Part shown: positions 8,551-17,591 of the stretch, in pieces
Layout: every line of letters begins with the position of its first letter
Numbering within the stretch: the stretch's first letter is position 1
From: Pseudomonas sp. ACN8
GTDB lineage: Bacteria > Pseudomonadota > Gammaproteobacteria > Pseudomonadales > Pseudomonadaceae
Assembly (NCBI RefSeq): GCF_002303925.1
Contig: NZ_MRCS01000014.1
Coordinates: forward strand, 62,001-126,000
Direction: 5' to 3'
DNA: 64,000 nucleotides
Translations under genes and position numbers: made by a program
Notes under the pieces: model-generated
What the model was told of the DNA's origin: nothing
Seen by the model: only the letters and a program-made list of their open reading frames with translations
Databases searched by the model: none

Positions 8551-10626
8551 ATGAGCGAGTTGTCGCAAGTGTCGGTGACGGCACTCAAGGGTGTCGGTGA
8601 AGCCATGGCCGAGAAGCTGGCCAAGGTCGGCCTGGAGAACCTCCAGGACGTGCTGTTTCACCTGCCCCTGCGTTATCAGGACCGCACTCGCGTGGTGCCG
8701 ATCGGCGCACTGCGGCCCGGGCAAGATGCGGTCATCGAAGGCACCGTCAGCGGTGCCGATGTGGTCATGGGCCGGCGGCGCAGCCTGGTGGTGCGGTTGC
8801 AGGATGGCACCGGGGGCTTGAGCCTGCGGTTCTACCATTTCAGCAACGCGCAGAAAGAAGGCCTCAAACGCGGCACGCGGATTCGCTGCTACGGCGAGGC
8901 GCGGCCTGGTGCTTCGGGGCTGGAGATCTACCACCCGGAATACCGCGCCATCACCGGCGACGAACCGCCGCCGGTGGATGAAACCCTGACCCCGGTCTAC
9001 CCGCTCACCGAAGGCCTGACCCAACAGCGCTTGCGCCAGTTGTGCATGCAGACCCTCACCCTGCTCGGCCCCAGCAGCCTGCCCGACTGGCTACCGAACG
9101 AACTGGCCCGGGATTACCAATTGGCGCCGCTGGCCGATGCTATCCGCTACCTGCACAACCCGCCCGCCGATGCCGACGTCGATGAACTGGCCCTCGGTCA
9201 CCACTGGGCGCAGCACCGTCTGGCTTTCGAAGAACTGCTGACCCATCAACTGTCGCAACAACGCCTGCGCGAAAGCATGCGCGCCCTGCGTGCGCCCGCG
9301 ATGCCCAAAGCCACACAATTGCCGGCCAAATACCTGGCCAACCTCGGATTCAGTCCGACCGGTGCCCAGCAGCGGGTCGGCAATGAAATCGCCTACGACC
9401 TCAGCCAGCACGAACCGATGCTGCGGCTGATCCAGGGCGACGTCGGCGCCGGTAAAACCGTGGTCGCCGCCCTTGCCGCGCTGCAAGCGCTGGAGGCCGG
9501 TTATCAGGTTGCGCTGATGGCACCCACCGAAATTCTCGCCGAACAGCACTTCATCACCTTCAAGCGCTGGCTCGAACCGCTGGGCATTGAAGTCGCCTGG
9601 CTGGCCGGCAAGCTCAAGGGCAAGAACCGCGTAGCCGCACTGGAGCAAATCGCCAGCGGCACGCCGATGGTGGTCGGCACCCACGCGCTGTTCCAGGACG
9701 AAGTGCAATTCAAGAACCTGGCGCTGGTGATCATCGACGAACAGCACCGTTTCGGCGTGCAACAGCGGTTGGCGTTGCGGCAGAAAGGCGTCGGCGGGCG
9801 CATGTGCCCGCACCAGTTGATCATGACCGCCACGCCGATTCCGCGCACGCTGGCCATGAGCGCCTACGCCGACCTCGACACCTCGATCCTCGACGAACTG
9901 CCCCCCGGCCGAACCCCGGTCAACACCGTGCTGATCACCGACACCCGGCGGGTCGAAGTCATCGAACGGGTGCGCAGCGCTTGCGCCGAAGGGCGCCAGG
10001 CCTATTGGGTGTGCACGCTGATCGAAGAGTCGGAAGAGCTGACCTGCCAGGCAGCGGAAACCACTTTTGAGGACCTCACTGCCGCCCTCGGCGAGTTGAA
10101 AGTCGGGTTGATCCACGGCCGCATGAAGCCTGCGGAAAAAGCTGCGGTGATGGCCGAATTCAAGGCCGGCAACCTGCAACTACTGGTCGCGACCACGGTG
10201 ATCGAAGTCGGCGTGGACGTGCCCAATGCCAGCCTGATGATCATCGAAAACCCCGAGCGCCTGGGCCTGGCGCAACTGCACCAGTTGCGCGGCCGTGTCG
10301 GCCGGGGCAGCGCCGTCAGCCATTGCGTACTGCTCTACCATCCGCCGCTGTCGCAGATCGGCCGCCAGCGCCTGGGCATCATGCGCGAAACCAACGATGG
10401 TTTCGTCATCGCCGAAAGGGATCTGGAACTGCGCGGCCCCGGCGAAATGCTCGGCACCCGGCAGACTGGCTTGCTGCAATTCAAGGTCGCCGACCTGATG
10501 CGCGATGCCGATCTGCTGCCCGCCGTGCGGGATGCCGCCCAGGCATTGCTCGAACGCTGGCCGACCCACGTCAGCCCACTGCTCGACCGATGGCTGCGTC
10601 ATGGCCAACAATACGGCCAGGTGTGA
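8551..10626 (+). CDS. recG: ATP-dependent DNA helicase RecG
   Basis: A 691-residue RecG, which reverses stalled replication forks and processes Holliday junctions. It has an N-terminal wedge/OB domain (about residues 50-150), then an SF2 helicase core with Walker A GDVGAGKT near residue 297, the DEQH box in IIDEQHRFG, TATPIPRT as motif III, and VGRGS late in helicase domain 2. Length is normal. It starts 9 bases after oxyR. Confidence 0.97.
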   Translation: MSELSQVSVTALKGVGEAMAEKLAKVGLENLQDVLFHLPLRYQDRTRVVPIGALRPGQDAVIEGTVSGADVVMGRRRSLVVRLQDGTGGLSLRFYHFSNAQKEGLKRGTRIRCYGEARPGASGLEIYHPEYRAITGDEPPPVDETLTPVYPLTEGLTQQRLRQLCMQTLTLLGPSSLPDWLPNELARDYQLAPLADAIRYLHNPPADADVDELALGHHWAQHRLAFEELLTHQLSQQRLRESMRALRAPAMPKATQLPAKYLANLGFSPTGAQQRVGNEIAYDLSQHEPMLRLIQGDVGAGKTVVAALAALQALEAGYQVALMAPTEILAEQHFITFKRWLEPLGIEVAWLAGKLKGKNRVAALEQIASGTPMVVGTHALFQDEVQFKNLALVIIDEQHRFGVQQRLALRQKGVGGRMCPHQLIMTATPIPRTLAMSAYADLDTSILDELPPGRTPVNTVLITDTRRVEVIERVRSACAEGRQAYWVCTLIEESEELTCQAAETTFEDLTAALGELKVGLIHGRMKPAEKAAVMAEFKAGNLQLLVATTVIEVGVDVPNASLMIIENPERLGLAQLHQLRGRVGRGSAVSHCVLLYHPPLSQIGRQRLGIMRETNDGFVIAERDLELRGPGEMLGTRQTGLLQFKVADLMRDADLLPAVRDAAQALLERWPTHVSPLLDRWLRHGQQYGQV

Positions 10627-10704
10627 CAACCGTCACGGTTTCTGAGGCGTGGTCCCAAGCAAGCTGGTTATACTCCTGCAATTGTTTAAGCACGGATACA
10701 GACC

Positions 10705-12108
10705 ATGACCGAAGTTGCCTTCGCACCCGACACCCCGCACGCTCCGTCGGTTATTCGGCTGATGCTGGGCAAGTTAGCCATTGCCTACGAAGAAGTGCTG
10801 GACCGTCACGGCCTCAATGCCGCGCGCAAAGTGCAGGCCGTTCTGCTGGAAGACAACGTTGGCGTACTGATGGTGCTGTTCCCGCAGAGCCAATTGCTGG
10901 ACCTCAATCGCCTCACTGAACTCACTGGTCGCCGCCTCGCCGCCGTACCCATCGAACGCCTGAAAAAAATGCTCGGCAAGCACAACCTCAGCTTGCTGCC
11001 GGGCCTGCCGGCGCTGACCAGTTCGCCGTGCCTGTACGACGAAAGCCTGCTGCGCGAGCCGAAGTTGCTGATCAACTCCGGTGAGCCGGGCGTGCTGCTG
11101 GAAATTTCCAGCGAAGACTTCAAGGCGACCATGCTGACCAAGGCCAGCGCCGCCAACTTCGGCGAAAATCTGACCAGCATCCGTCCCAACCTCGACCGCC
11201 CCGATGACGACCGCGAGGAAATTACCCAGGCCGTCCAGGCGTTCACCGCGCGACGCATCCAGCAGCGTCTGGAAGCGACCATCGAGATTCCGCCGCTGGC
11301 CGAAACCGCGCAAAAAATCATCAAGCTGCGCGTCGACCCCAACGCCACCATCGACGACATCACCGGCGTGGTCGAAACCGACCCGGCGCTGGCCGCACAA
11401 GTCGTGAGCTGGGCGGCATCGCCCTACTACGCCTCGCCGGGCAAGATCCGCTCCGTGGAAGACGCCATCGTGCGGGTGCTGGGCTTTGACCTGGTGATCA
11501 ACCTGGCGCTGGGCCTGGCCCTGGGCAAAACCCTGAGCCTGCCCAAGGACCACCCACAACACTCCACCCCGTACTGGCAACAATCGATCTACACCGCCGC
11601 CGTCATCGAAGGCCTGACCCGCGCCATGCCGCGCGCCCAGCGTCCGGAAGCCGGCCTGACCTACCTGGCCGGCCTGCTGCACAACTTCGGTTACCTGCTG
11701 CTGGCCCACGTCTTCCCGCCGCACTTCTCACTGATCTGCCGCCACCTGGAGGTCAACCCGCACCTGTGCCACAGCTTCGTGGAACAACACCTGCTGGGCA
11801 TCAGCCGCGAACAGATCGGCTCATGGCTGATGCGCTACTGGGACATGCCTGAAGAACTGGCCACCGCCCTGCGCTTCCAGCACGATCCGCACTACGACGG
11901 CGACTTCGCCGAATACCCGAACCTGGTGTGCCTGTCGGTGCGTCTGCTGCGCAGCCGAGGCATCGGCTCCGGCCCCGACGAAGACATCCCCGACGCCCTG
12001 CTCGAACGCCTTGGCCTGAGCCGCGAAAAGGCTAATGACGTGGTCAGTAAGGTACTTGAAGCGGAAGTGCTGCTGCGTGAACTGGCGTCGCAATTCACTC
12101 AGTCATAA
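10705..12108 (+). CDS. YbaK-like/HDOD fusion protein, putative signalling protein
   Basis: A 467-residue two-domain protein. Residues about 10-150 resemble a YbaK/EbsC (aminoacyl-tRNA deacylase-like) domain. From about residue 190 an HDOD domain follows (IPPLAETAQKIIKLRVDPNATIDDI, DPALAAQVVSWAASPYYASPGKIRSVEDAIVRVLG). HDOD domains are catalytically degenerate HD relatives found in bacterial signalling. The architecture occurs in Pseudomonas next to recG, but its role is not known to me. It is probably transcribed alone and is followed by a strong hairpin at 12113-12144. Confidence 0.85.
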   Translation: MTEVAFAPDTPHAPSVIRLMLGKLAIAYEEVLDRHGLNAARKVQAVLLEDNVGVLMVLFPQSQLLDLNRLTELTGRRLAAVPIERLKKMLGKHNLSLLPGLPALTSSPCLYDESLLREPKLLINSGEPGVLLEISSEDFKATMLTKASAANFGENLTSIRPNLDRPDDDREEITQAVQAFTARRIQQRLEATIEIPPLAETAQKIIKLRVDPNATIDDITGVVETDPALAAQVVSWAASPYYASPGKIRSVEDAIVRVLGFDLVINLALGLALGKTLSLPKDHPQHSTPYWQQSIYTAAVIEGLTRAMPRAQRPEAGLTYLAGLLHNFGYLLLAHVFPPHFSLICRHLEVNPHLCHSFVEQHLLGISREQIGSWLMRYWDMPEELATALRFQHDPHYDGDFAEYPNLVCLSVRLLRSRGIGSGPDEDIPDALLERLGLSREKANDVVSKVLEAEVLLRELASQFTQS

Positions 12109-12144
12109 AAAACGGCTCCCACACTCGGTCAAGTGTGGGAGCCG
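12109..12144 (-). terminator. Terminator between converging genes
   Basis: CGGCTCCCACAC (12113-12124) pairs with GTGTGGGAGCCG (12133-12144), a perfect 12-bp stem. Six A residues on the plus strand just before it give a T run in the minus direction, so it best terminates the delta-60 gene. The stem carries REP-like sequence. Confidence 0.7.
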
Positions 12145-12183
12145 GTTTGCTCGCGAAGAGTCCCAGTAAACTTACTGACGCAT

Positions 12184-13479
12184 TCAAGCCAGATAACGCA
12201 GCACCCAACCACCATCAGCCTCACTAAACCCACAGACTACGACTCGACCGTCTTGCGTTATTGCCATATCAGAAAAGTGATTGTTTTCAAGGCTTCCTGG
12301 CTCATCTTTATAAAAGTTCCAACCTTTACCATTAAACATCGGGTCCAGGGTTCCATCAGGCAGGAAGCGGGCTATCGGCACCCGAAGATTTATTGCATTA
12401 AAATCTAATCCAAGCGTACCACTGACGACGATGGCTCCATCCTCTTGAATTTGGCAGCGCCGCCAACGCGTTTCCTCACTATTCAGATTGGTTAACAACG
12501 GCTTCCCTTTATTGAAAATCTGATTGAAAGATCCGCTGGCATTCAGTACAAGAATCATCCCTGCATCAACACGATTTTCTCTATAAAAACCTCCAATAAC
12601 AATCCTTCCATCACTGGCTCTGACGGTCATTCTGAGTCCGAAGACCCTATAAGGAAATTTCCTGAGGATCAAAGCGCGTCCTTCATTGAAATCTCTATCG
12701 ACACTTCCGTCCTGGTTATAGCGCATCAGATACAGATTACTAGCTCCCGGGTCTCCTCTCTCGTCATATTCAGCAAGTACCAAAATTTTGCCGCATTCCA
12801 ATTGCGTCGAGTCCTGAAGAGTATTGTGCTCATACTCAAAGCCCACAGGCTTGATGGGTACATAACCAGTACCGTTTAAAGTTTTATCCAGCGTGCCATC
12901 TGGATTCAAGCGCCAAACAGCAGGTGCGCTCGGATTGGGCCAATCGAGCCCTCTGCCGCTGAAGATAATTTTCCCCATCAACCGGTCAATCGCACAGCCC
13001 TCCTCGCTACCTGCCATATGGGTACTTTCTTCACTGTTTTGATTTCTTGTAACTTGCACAGCCGCCGGGACTGGAACTGAAAGTACCTCAGGAGATTCGT
13101 ACATGACGACCCGTATGCCCCCCACTCCAAACGACTCATCCAGCGCGCCATCCGGACGCTGCCGAGAAGTGACTCTTCCCCCTTCAATCGGATAAGTTAT
13201 AAACCATCCACCATCCATGGCCGGAAGGATGCGAAGAGCTAGATCGAAGTATAGCGGCAGCTCTACAACCCCCTCGTCACCAAACTTGTGATCAAGTGTT
13301 CCATCCACATTCAATCTGACGGTTTTTAATTGAAAGCTTTCCGGTTCTGATGTAACAACGATCACTTTGCCCTGAGGTAACGGCAAAACGCCTGTGGGTC
13401 TTGCTATGAATACTCTACCGTTGCTGCCAAATGATGGATCGAGTGTTCCTTCGTTTGCTATTGCATTCAAGTCATTCAT
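12184..13479 (-). CDS. Delta-60 repeat protein, predicted beta-propeller
   Basis: A 431-residue protein built of about seven repeats of the delta-60 type, each with a core like DGTLDPSFGxxGxV: DGTLDPSFGSNGRVF, DGTLDHKFGDEGVVE, DGALDESFGVGGI, DGTLDKTLNGTGYV, DGSVDRDFNEGRAL, a degenerate SGSFNQIFNKGKPL, and DGTLDPMFNGKGW. Seven blades suggest a closed beta-propeller. There is no signal peptide or membrane segment. Base composition is visibly less GC-rich than the neighbours, with many A/T-ending codons, suggesting later acquisition. Function is unknown, and no partner gene is adjacent. Confidence 0.8.
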   Translation of the reverse strand: MNDLNAIANEGTLDPSFGSNGRVFIARPTGVLPLPQGKVIVVTSEPESFQLKTVRLNVDGTLDHKFGDEGVVELPLYFDLALRILPAMDGGWFITYPIEGGRVTSRQRPDGALDESFGVGGIRVVMYESPEVLSVPVPAAVQVTRNQNSEESTHMAGSEEGCAIDRLMGKIIFSGRGLDWPNPSAPAVWRLNPDGTLDKTLNGTGYVPIKPVGFEYEHNTLQDSTQLECGKILVLAEYDERGDPGASNLYLMRYNQDGSVDRDFNEGRALILRKFPYRVFGLRMTVRASDGRIVIGGFYRENRVDAGMILVLNASGSFNQIFNKGKPLLTNLNSEETRWRRCQIQEDGAIVVSGTLGLDFNAINLRVPIARFLPDGTLDPMFNGKGWNFYKDEPGSLENNHFSDMAITQDGRVVVCGFSEADGGWVLRYLA

Positions 13480-13630
13480 GGTGGCATTACTCTGGGTGAT
13501 TGAGTGTCCGCGAAGGACGCCACCTCAATGAAGCTCCGCAAAACATCAAGAATCACCTGTCAATAATGACAGTTTGACAGTCATCAGAAGCCAAAGAAGT
13601 GACCTGTTAAGCCACCCTGAGCAGGAGCAA

Positions 13631-14002
13631 CTACTTTTTTCGAGGCTTCAAATACTTGGTCAACCCCTGGAACCAGATCACCAACGCCGGGTTGCCCTTG
13701 ATCTGAATCGACTTGTCCTGAATCCCCGTCATGAACGCCAGTTGCTTGTTCTTCGCCTGCATCGTAGCAAAGCCGTACGCAGCGTCTTTAAAGGCAATCG
13801 CAAACGCGGGCTCGGCATGCACACCCGATTGGCTGGTGATGCGCTGGTCCTTCACGCGGAAATGCCGCGCCACTTTCCCGTCCAGGGTCTGCAACTGAAA
13901 CACCAGGTCCTTGTCACCCAACTGCTGTTGAAACGCCGGATTGGTCCGGCTGGCCTTACCCATCAACAAACCCAGCATCCACAGCAGAAAACGAAATTTC
14001 AT
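13631..14002 (-). CDS. SCP2-like sterol-carrier domain protein
   Basis: A 123-residue single-domain protein. The segment AFMTGIQDKSIQIKGNPALV followed by FQGLTKYL resembles the C-terminal part of SCP2 (sterol carrier protein 2) lipid-binding domains. The N-terminus MKFRFLLWMLGLLMGKAS is hydrophobic but lacks a clear cleavage site, so it may be membrane-associated. A GAGG site lies upstream of the ATG. Its ligand is unknown. It is on the minus strand, 150 bases from the delta-60 gene, perhaps independent. The family call rests on a short motif. Confidence 0.65.
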   Translation of the reverse strand: MKFRFLLWMLGLLMGKASRTNPAFQQQLGDKDLVFQLQTLDGKVARHFRVKDQRITSQSGVHAEPAFAIAFKDAAYGFATMQAKNKQLAFMTGIQDKSIQIKGNPALVIWFQGLTKYLKPRKK

Positions 14003-14188
14003 GCGTACAGCCTCAGAAGAAAAATGAACGGCTGGGCAGTTTAACGGCTTCAGGCAATAACACCAGTATCGGCTTGCGTTAGAAGAAGATCAGAACCATT
14101 ACCCTCACGATGACCACCAAGTCACAATTATCAAAACTTCCCTCCAGACCACTCCAGACGCCACTCCTACACCAAACGAAACACATTC

Positions 14189-14224
14189 TGTAGGAGCTGC
14201 CGGAGGCTGCGATTTTTTGATCTT
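14189..14224 (+). repeat. Solitary repeat of the GGAGCTGCCGxAGGCTGCGAT type
   Basis: The stretch from TGTAGGAGCTGCC to GATCTT belongs to a second short extragenic repeat of fluorescent pseudomonads, different from the REP pairs. Related GATCGCAGCC arms recur at 18487-18535 and near 52220. The copy is single and not paired. Confidence 0.5.
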
Positions 14225-14339
14225 CAACCCTGCAAACCTATCGGACATTTCCTTCAATACGCTGGGCTATACATGAACTAGGCGTATTTGGACGGCACCG
14301 ATAACCTCTCCCAGTCACTGCAAAGTTGGTGACTCGGAC

Positions 14340-14538
14340 GTGCAAGTCCGGACTCGTCATGCAATCGGTTATGGCTATTCACCGGGTGTTTTTTTATCCT
14401 CGCGAATCGTTATGGCGGCTGTGTGTGGGAGTCCTTCGGGTCTGCCGGCAACCGAGTCCGGTCTTGCACACCTATACACAGCTGCCACCTTTTTCGAAGC
14501 AAGCGAAACTGCGTGAGCTCCATAACTCGGTGATTCAA
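14340..14538 (+). promoter_or_regulatory. Structured 5' leader of the DUF6124 gene
   Basis: A 17-base inverted repeat (14340-14356 with 14453-14469, one mismatch) can form a long-range stem enclosing about 96 bases. Two copies of GTTATGG (14368-14374 and 14409-14415) are each complementary to CCATAAC at 14520-14526, which ends 12 bases before the start codon. The layout suggests a translational control leader. The frame upstream of the ATG is open for 71 codons but is Cys/Arg-rich and unlike a protein. Confidence 0.55.
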
Positions 14539-14931
14539 ATGTTCAAACCAACACCTAACCCGCCAGAAGATCCGGCCACATCCCCCTACGAATCCCTCGA
14601 TTCAAAAAAACTCCACGAAGCCGCCGAACGCGCCCTCGATCACTATCTCGCCCCAAAACAAACACCAACGAAACGCAGCGGCCAACTCTTCAGTGTCTGC
14701 CCGGACATCAATACCGAAGCACTCCTGGCCAACGCCTCGGAAGATCTGCTGTCCATCAGCGCCATCGCCGCTGACCTGGCCGATGATGTAGACGGCTCGC
14801 GCCGCTCAGTAGCCCTGGCGATCAGTCGCGTGGCTGAGGGGGCGCACTTGCTGGTAGAGCGAGCACTGGATCATCTGGATGAGCCGCAAATGGCGGCGAT
14901 TCTCGCCAAACAGCAAAGCGGGCTCGGCTGA
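14539..14931 (+). CDS. DUF6124 family protein
   Basis: A 130-residue Pseudomonas-restricted protein. The opening MFKPTPNPPEDPATSPYESL and the repeated motif AAERALDHYL are typical of DUF6124 (formerly grouped with DUF3077). The rest is helical, with NASEDLLSISAIAADLADD and a closing ERALDHLDEPQMA. ATG 14539 is chosen because it gives the conserved family N-terminus; the upstream open frame is treated as leader. There is no signal peptide or membrane segment. Function is unknown. Genomes of this group often carry several paralogues with similar leaders. A strong terminator follows. Confidence 0.8.
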   Translation: MFKPTPNPPEDPATSPYESLDSKKLHEAAERALDHYLAPKQTPTKRSGQLFSVCPDINTEALLANASEDLLSISAIAADLADDVDGSRRSVALAISRVAEGAHLLVERALDHLDEPQMAAILAKQQSGLG

Positions 14932-14943
14932 TTCGCCACCCAC

Positions 14944-14984
14944 AAAAAATGGGCACCCAACCCTGGTTGGCGTGCCCATTTTTT
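14944..14984 (+). terminator. Bidirectional intrinsic terminator
   Basis: AAAAAATGGGCAC (14944-14956) and GTGCCCATTTTTT (14972-14984) pair perfectly, with an inner CCAAC/GTTGG stem. It lies between the converging DUF6124 and hupA genes and can serve both. Confidence 0.9.
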
Positions 14985-15020
14985 ATTCCACTCCCCCGCT
15001 ACGCGGGAGGTGAAAGCGGA

Positions 15021-15296
15021 TTACGGATTAACGCTGTCTTTCAACGATTTGCCTGGCTTGAACGCTACGGTGTTGCTGGCCTTGATTTTGACGGGCTCAC
15101 CGGTTTGCGGGTTTTTGCCGGTGCGGGCACCGCGATGGCGTTGCAGGAAGGTGCCGAAGCCCACCAGCGTCACGCTGTCTTTGCGGTGCAGGGCACCGGT
15201 GATTTCTTCAAGAACGGCGTTGAGAACGCGGTTGGCTTGCTCTTTGGTGAGGTCTGCCTTTTCAGCAATGGCTGCGGCGAGGTCTGGTTTACGCAT
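15021..15296 (-). CDS. hupA: DNA-binding protein HU
   Basis: A 91-residue HU-family nucleoid protein that bends and compacts DNA as a dimer. The N-terminal helical dimerisation part (MRKPDLAAAIAEKADLTKEQ) is followed by GFGTFLQRHRGARTGKNPQTGEPV, the beta arm with its intercalating proline in NPQTGE. Its length and its place beside the rubredoxin genes match the hupA locus of other pseudomonads; the A/B designation is from that context. Confidence 0.93.
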   Translation of the reverse strand: MRKPDLAAAIAEKADLTKEQANRVLNAVLEEITGALHRKDSVTLVGFGTFLQRHRGARTGKNPQTGEPVKIKASNTVAFKPGKSLKDSVNP

Positions 15297-15490
15297 GTGA
15301 GTGAAGCCCCTTTGACGGTTTGTTGTTGTTATGTCCGTGCTGCCCTCTATGGAGCAGCGCCAAAAGCGCCGCAGATGCTCTACTCTGCGGCAGACGGGAG
15401 TGAGGATGGCACGCAGTGAGGCCCCGCGCCAGTATCGGCGCGGCCATTGTTAGGGCAAAAGGGGGGTGATTCCGACAGAACGACCGGTAT

Positions 15491-16639
15491 TTATGCCAAC
15501 AGGGCCGGAAGCTCTTTGTTCAGGGCCAGTTTTTCCATCACGGCGGCACCGGTGAGGGCGTAACCGAGCAGCTTGCCCGCGGCATCGCGACACAAAACCT
15601 TGATGTCGGCGCCCTGCCCTTCGACTGTCCAGATGCCCTCAGCGCCCCGTGGCGGCGGGGACACCACCAGCGGGCAGACCGGGGTTTTGACGGTAATCGG
15701 CATCGGCCCATAGGTGACGGCGGTCGGGTTGCCGGCCAGGGTTTGCGCCAGCGCCCTCGCACAGCTCATCAGGGGCATCACGTACAGCAGGTTCAGCCCG
15801 TCGACCTCGGCGCAGTCGCCCAGGGCGTAGATGTTGGCGTGGGAGGTCTTCAGGTGCCGATCGACCATGATGCCGCGGCTGACCTGCAAACCGGCCGCTG
15901 CCGCCAGGTCGACGCGCGGGCGCAGGCCAATGGCTGAGACCACCACGTCGCACGGGATCACCTGGCCATCGGACAGGTGCGCTTCCAGGCCGTCAGCCAC
16001 GCGTTGCAGGCGGTTGAGTACCGGGCCGAGATGGAAGCGCGCGCCGAGGCTTTCGAGGCCTGCCTGCACCGCAGCGGCGGCCGCCGGGTGCAGCAGGGTC
16101 GGCATGACTTGTTCGCACGGCGCAACCAGCTGCACTTCGTAGCCGCCCAGGGTCAGGTCGTTGGCAAACTCGCAGCCGATCAGGCCGGCGCCGAGCAGCA
16201 GCACGCGGCGCTTGCCGGTCGCCGCCGCACGGAAGCGTGCGTAGTCTTCCAGGTCGTTGATCGGGAATACGCAGTCCGCCGCATCGCCTTCAATGGGCAC
16301 CCGCACGGTTTCGGCGCCCCAGGCCAGGATCAGGTCGCGGTAGATCACCGCTTCTTCACCGATCCACAGGCGCTTGTGGCCCGGGTCGATGCCGCTGATG
16401 CGCGTGTGGGTGCGTATTTCGGCCTTGAGCTGTTCGGCCATGGCGCCGGGTTCGGCCATGCTCAGGCCGTCGGCATCCTTGTTTTTGCCAAAGCCAGTGG
16501 AGAGCATCGGCTTGGAGTAGGAGCGCCCGTCATCGGCGGTAATCAACAGCAGCGGGGTTTCGCTATCGAGTTTGCGAAACTCGCGGGCCACGTTATAGCC
16601 CGCCAGGCCGGTGCCAATGATGACGACAGGTGCGTTCAT
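15491..16639 (-). CDS. rubB: Rubredoxin-NAD(+) reductase
   Basis: A 382-residue FAD- and NADH-binding oxidoreductase that passes electrons to rubredoxin, for example for alkane hydroxylase or oxidative-stress reactions. The N-terminal FAD loop is [17 protein letters not shown]; the central NADH-binding loop is [16 protein letters not shown] near residue 150; [12 protein letters not shown] near residue 265 is the second FAD contact. The rubredoxin gene lies 18 bases upstream on the same strand, so they form an operon. Confidence 0.93.
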   Translation of the reverse strand: MNAPVVIIGTGLAGYNVAREFRKLDSETPLLLITADDGRSYSKPMLSTGFGKNKDADGLSMAEPGAMAEQLKAEIRTHTRISGIDPGHKRLWIGEEAVIYRDLILAWGAETVRVPIEGDAADCVFPINDLEDYARFRAAATGKRRVLLLGAGLIGCEFANDLTLGGYEVQLVAPCEQVMPTLLHPAAAAAVQAGLESLGARFHLGPVLNRLQRVADGLEAHLSDGQVIPCDVVVSAIGLRPRVDLAAAAGLQVSRGIMVDRHLKTSHANIYALGDCAEVDGLNLLYVMPLMSCARALAQTLAGNPTAVTYGPMPITVKTPVCPLVVSPPPRGAEGIWTVEGQGADIKVLCRDAAGKLLGYALTGAAVMEKLALNKELPALLA

Positions 16640-16657
16640 TCCTTACTCCTCAATTAT

Positions 16658-16828
16658 TCAGGCAGCGATTTCGATCATTTCAAAATCCATTTTGCCCACA
16701 CCGCAGTCCGGGCACAGCCAGTCTGCCGGGACGTCTTCCCAACGGGTGCCCGGCGCAATGCCGTCATCCGGCCAACCGTCGGCTTCGTTGTAGATCAGGC
16801 CGCAGACAATACATTGCCACTTTTTCAT
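16658..16828 (-). CDS. rubA: Rubredoxin
   Basis: A 56-residue protein, [19 protein letters not shown] and onward, with the two iron-binding knuckles C6-x2-C9 and C39-x2-C42 (LCPDCGVGK). One iron is bound by these four cysteines. It carries single electrons from the reductase encoded 18 bases downstream. The length is right for a one-domain rubredoxin. P. aeruginosa has two rubredoxin genes here, from memory; I find only one. Confidence 0.95.
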   Translation of the reverse strand: MKKWQCIVCGLIYNEADGWPDDGIAPGTRWEDVPADWLCPDCGVGKMDFEMIEIAA

Positions 16829-17027
16829 CAGGTACTTCCTCAGGGTTCAGGCGTTTTGCCGGCCGGACGGTCGATGGTTGCAGCACTGCCGTCCAACTCA
16901 GCGCGTTTTGTACTGATCGGGGCCGTCGGATGCAAGCCTGTTCGGCGCAACGGCAGGCCATTTCAATCGATATCGGCGGCTGACATGTTAAGCTCGCCGC
17001 CTCATTTGCTGCCAATAATGACTCATT

Positions 17028-17591
17028 GTGCATCACACAGAATCCCCCTCTCCAGCTCCTCTCTGGCTCTCGCGCAGCGAACTGACGCCCCTCCCCGATG
17101 CCACCACCCTCGACTGGCTATTCGATGAAGGCTCGCTGACCAGACGTCTGATTCATCTGTCGAATGACGCCTTCAGCGTCTCGCCGATGTTCGAAGGCTG
17201 GCAGCCCCTGCGTGCCGACGAATGCGCCGCACTGGACCTGGCCGATGGCAGTGAGGGCTGGGTGCGCGAGGTGTATTTGCGCGGTCATGGCCAGGCGTGG
17301 GTATTTGCGCGCAGCGTGGCGTCACGCAGTGCCTTGCAAGGCGACGGCTTGCACATGGACGAACTGGGCAGCCGCTCGCTGGGCGAATTGCTGTTTTGCG
17401 ATCAGGCCTTCCAGCGCCGGGCCATCGAGGTTTGCCATTATCCTCAAGCGTGGCTGCCCGCCGAAGTGCAATCGCCTGGGCTGTGGGGCCGCCGTTCGCG
17501 CTTTGATCGCGGTGCGCTGAGCGTGCTGGTGGCCGAAATTTTCCTGCCTTCCCTGTGGGACGCCGCCTGCGCCCAATCGGAGAACCGTTGA
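17028..17591 (+). CDS. ubiC: Chorismate pyruvate-lyase
   Basis: A 187-residue protein that converts chorismate to 4-hydroxybenzoate and pyruvate, the first committed step of ubiquinone synthesis. [20 protein letters not shown] and [18 protein letters not shown] are conserved UbiC stretches. The start is GTG at 17028; no better in-frame ATG was seen. Its stop codon overlaps the ubiA start (TGATG at 17589-17593), indicating coupled translation. Confidence 0.93.
   Translation: MHHTESPSPAPLWLSRSELTPLPDATTLDWLFDEGSLTRRLIHLSNDAFSVSPMFEGWQPLRADECAALDLADGSEGWVREVYLRGHGQAWVFARSVASRSALQGDGLHMDELGSRSLGELLFCDQAFQRRAIEVCHYPQAWLPAEVQSPGLWGRRSRFDRGALSVLVAEIFLPSLWDAACAQSENR

Noticed and set aside
14326..14538. 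N-terminal extension of the DUF6124 protein
   Set aside because: The frame is open but Cys/Arg-rich, and the family N-terminus begins at 14539; the DNA is better explained as structured leader.
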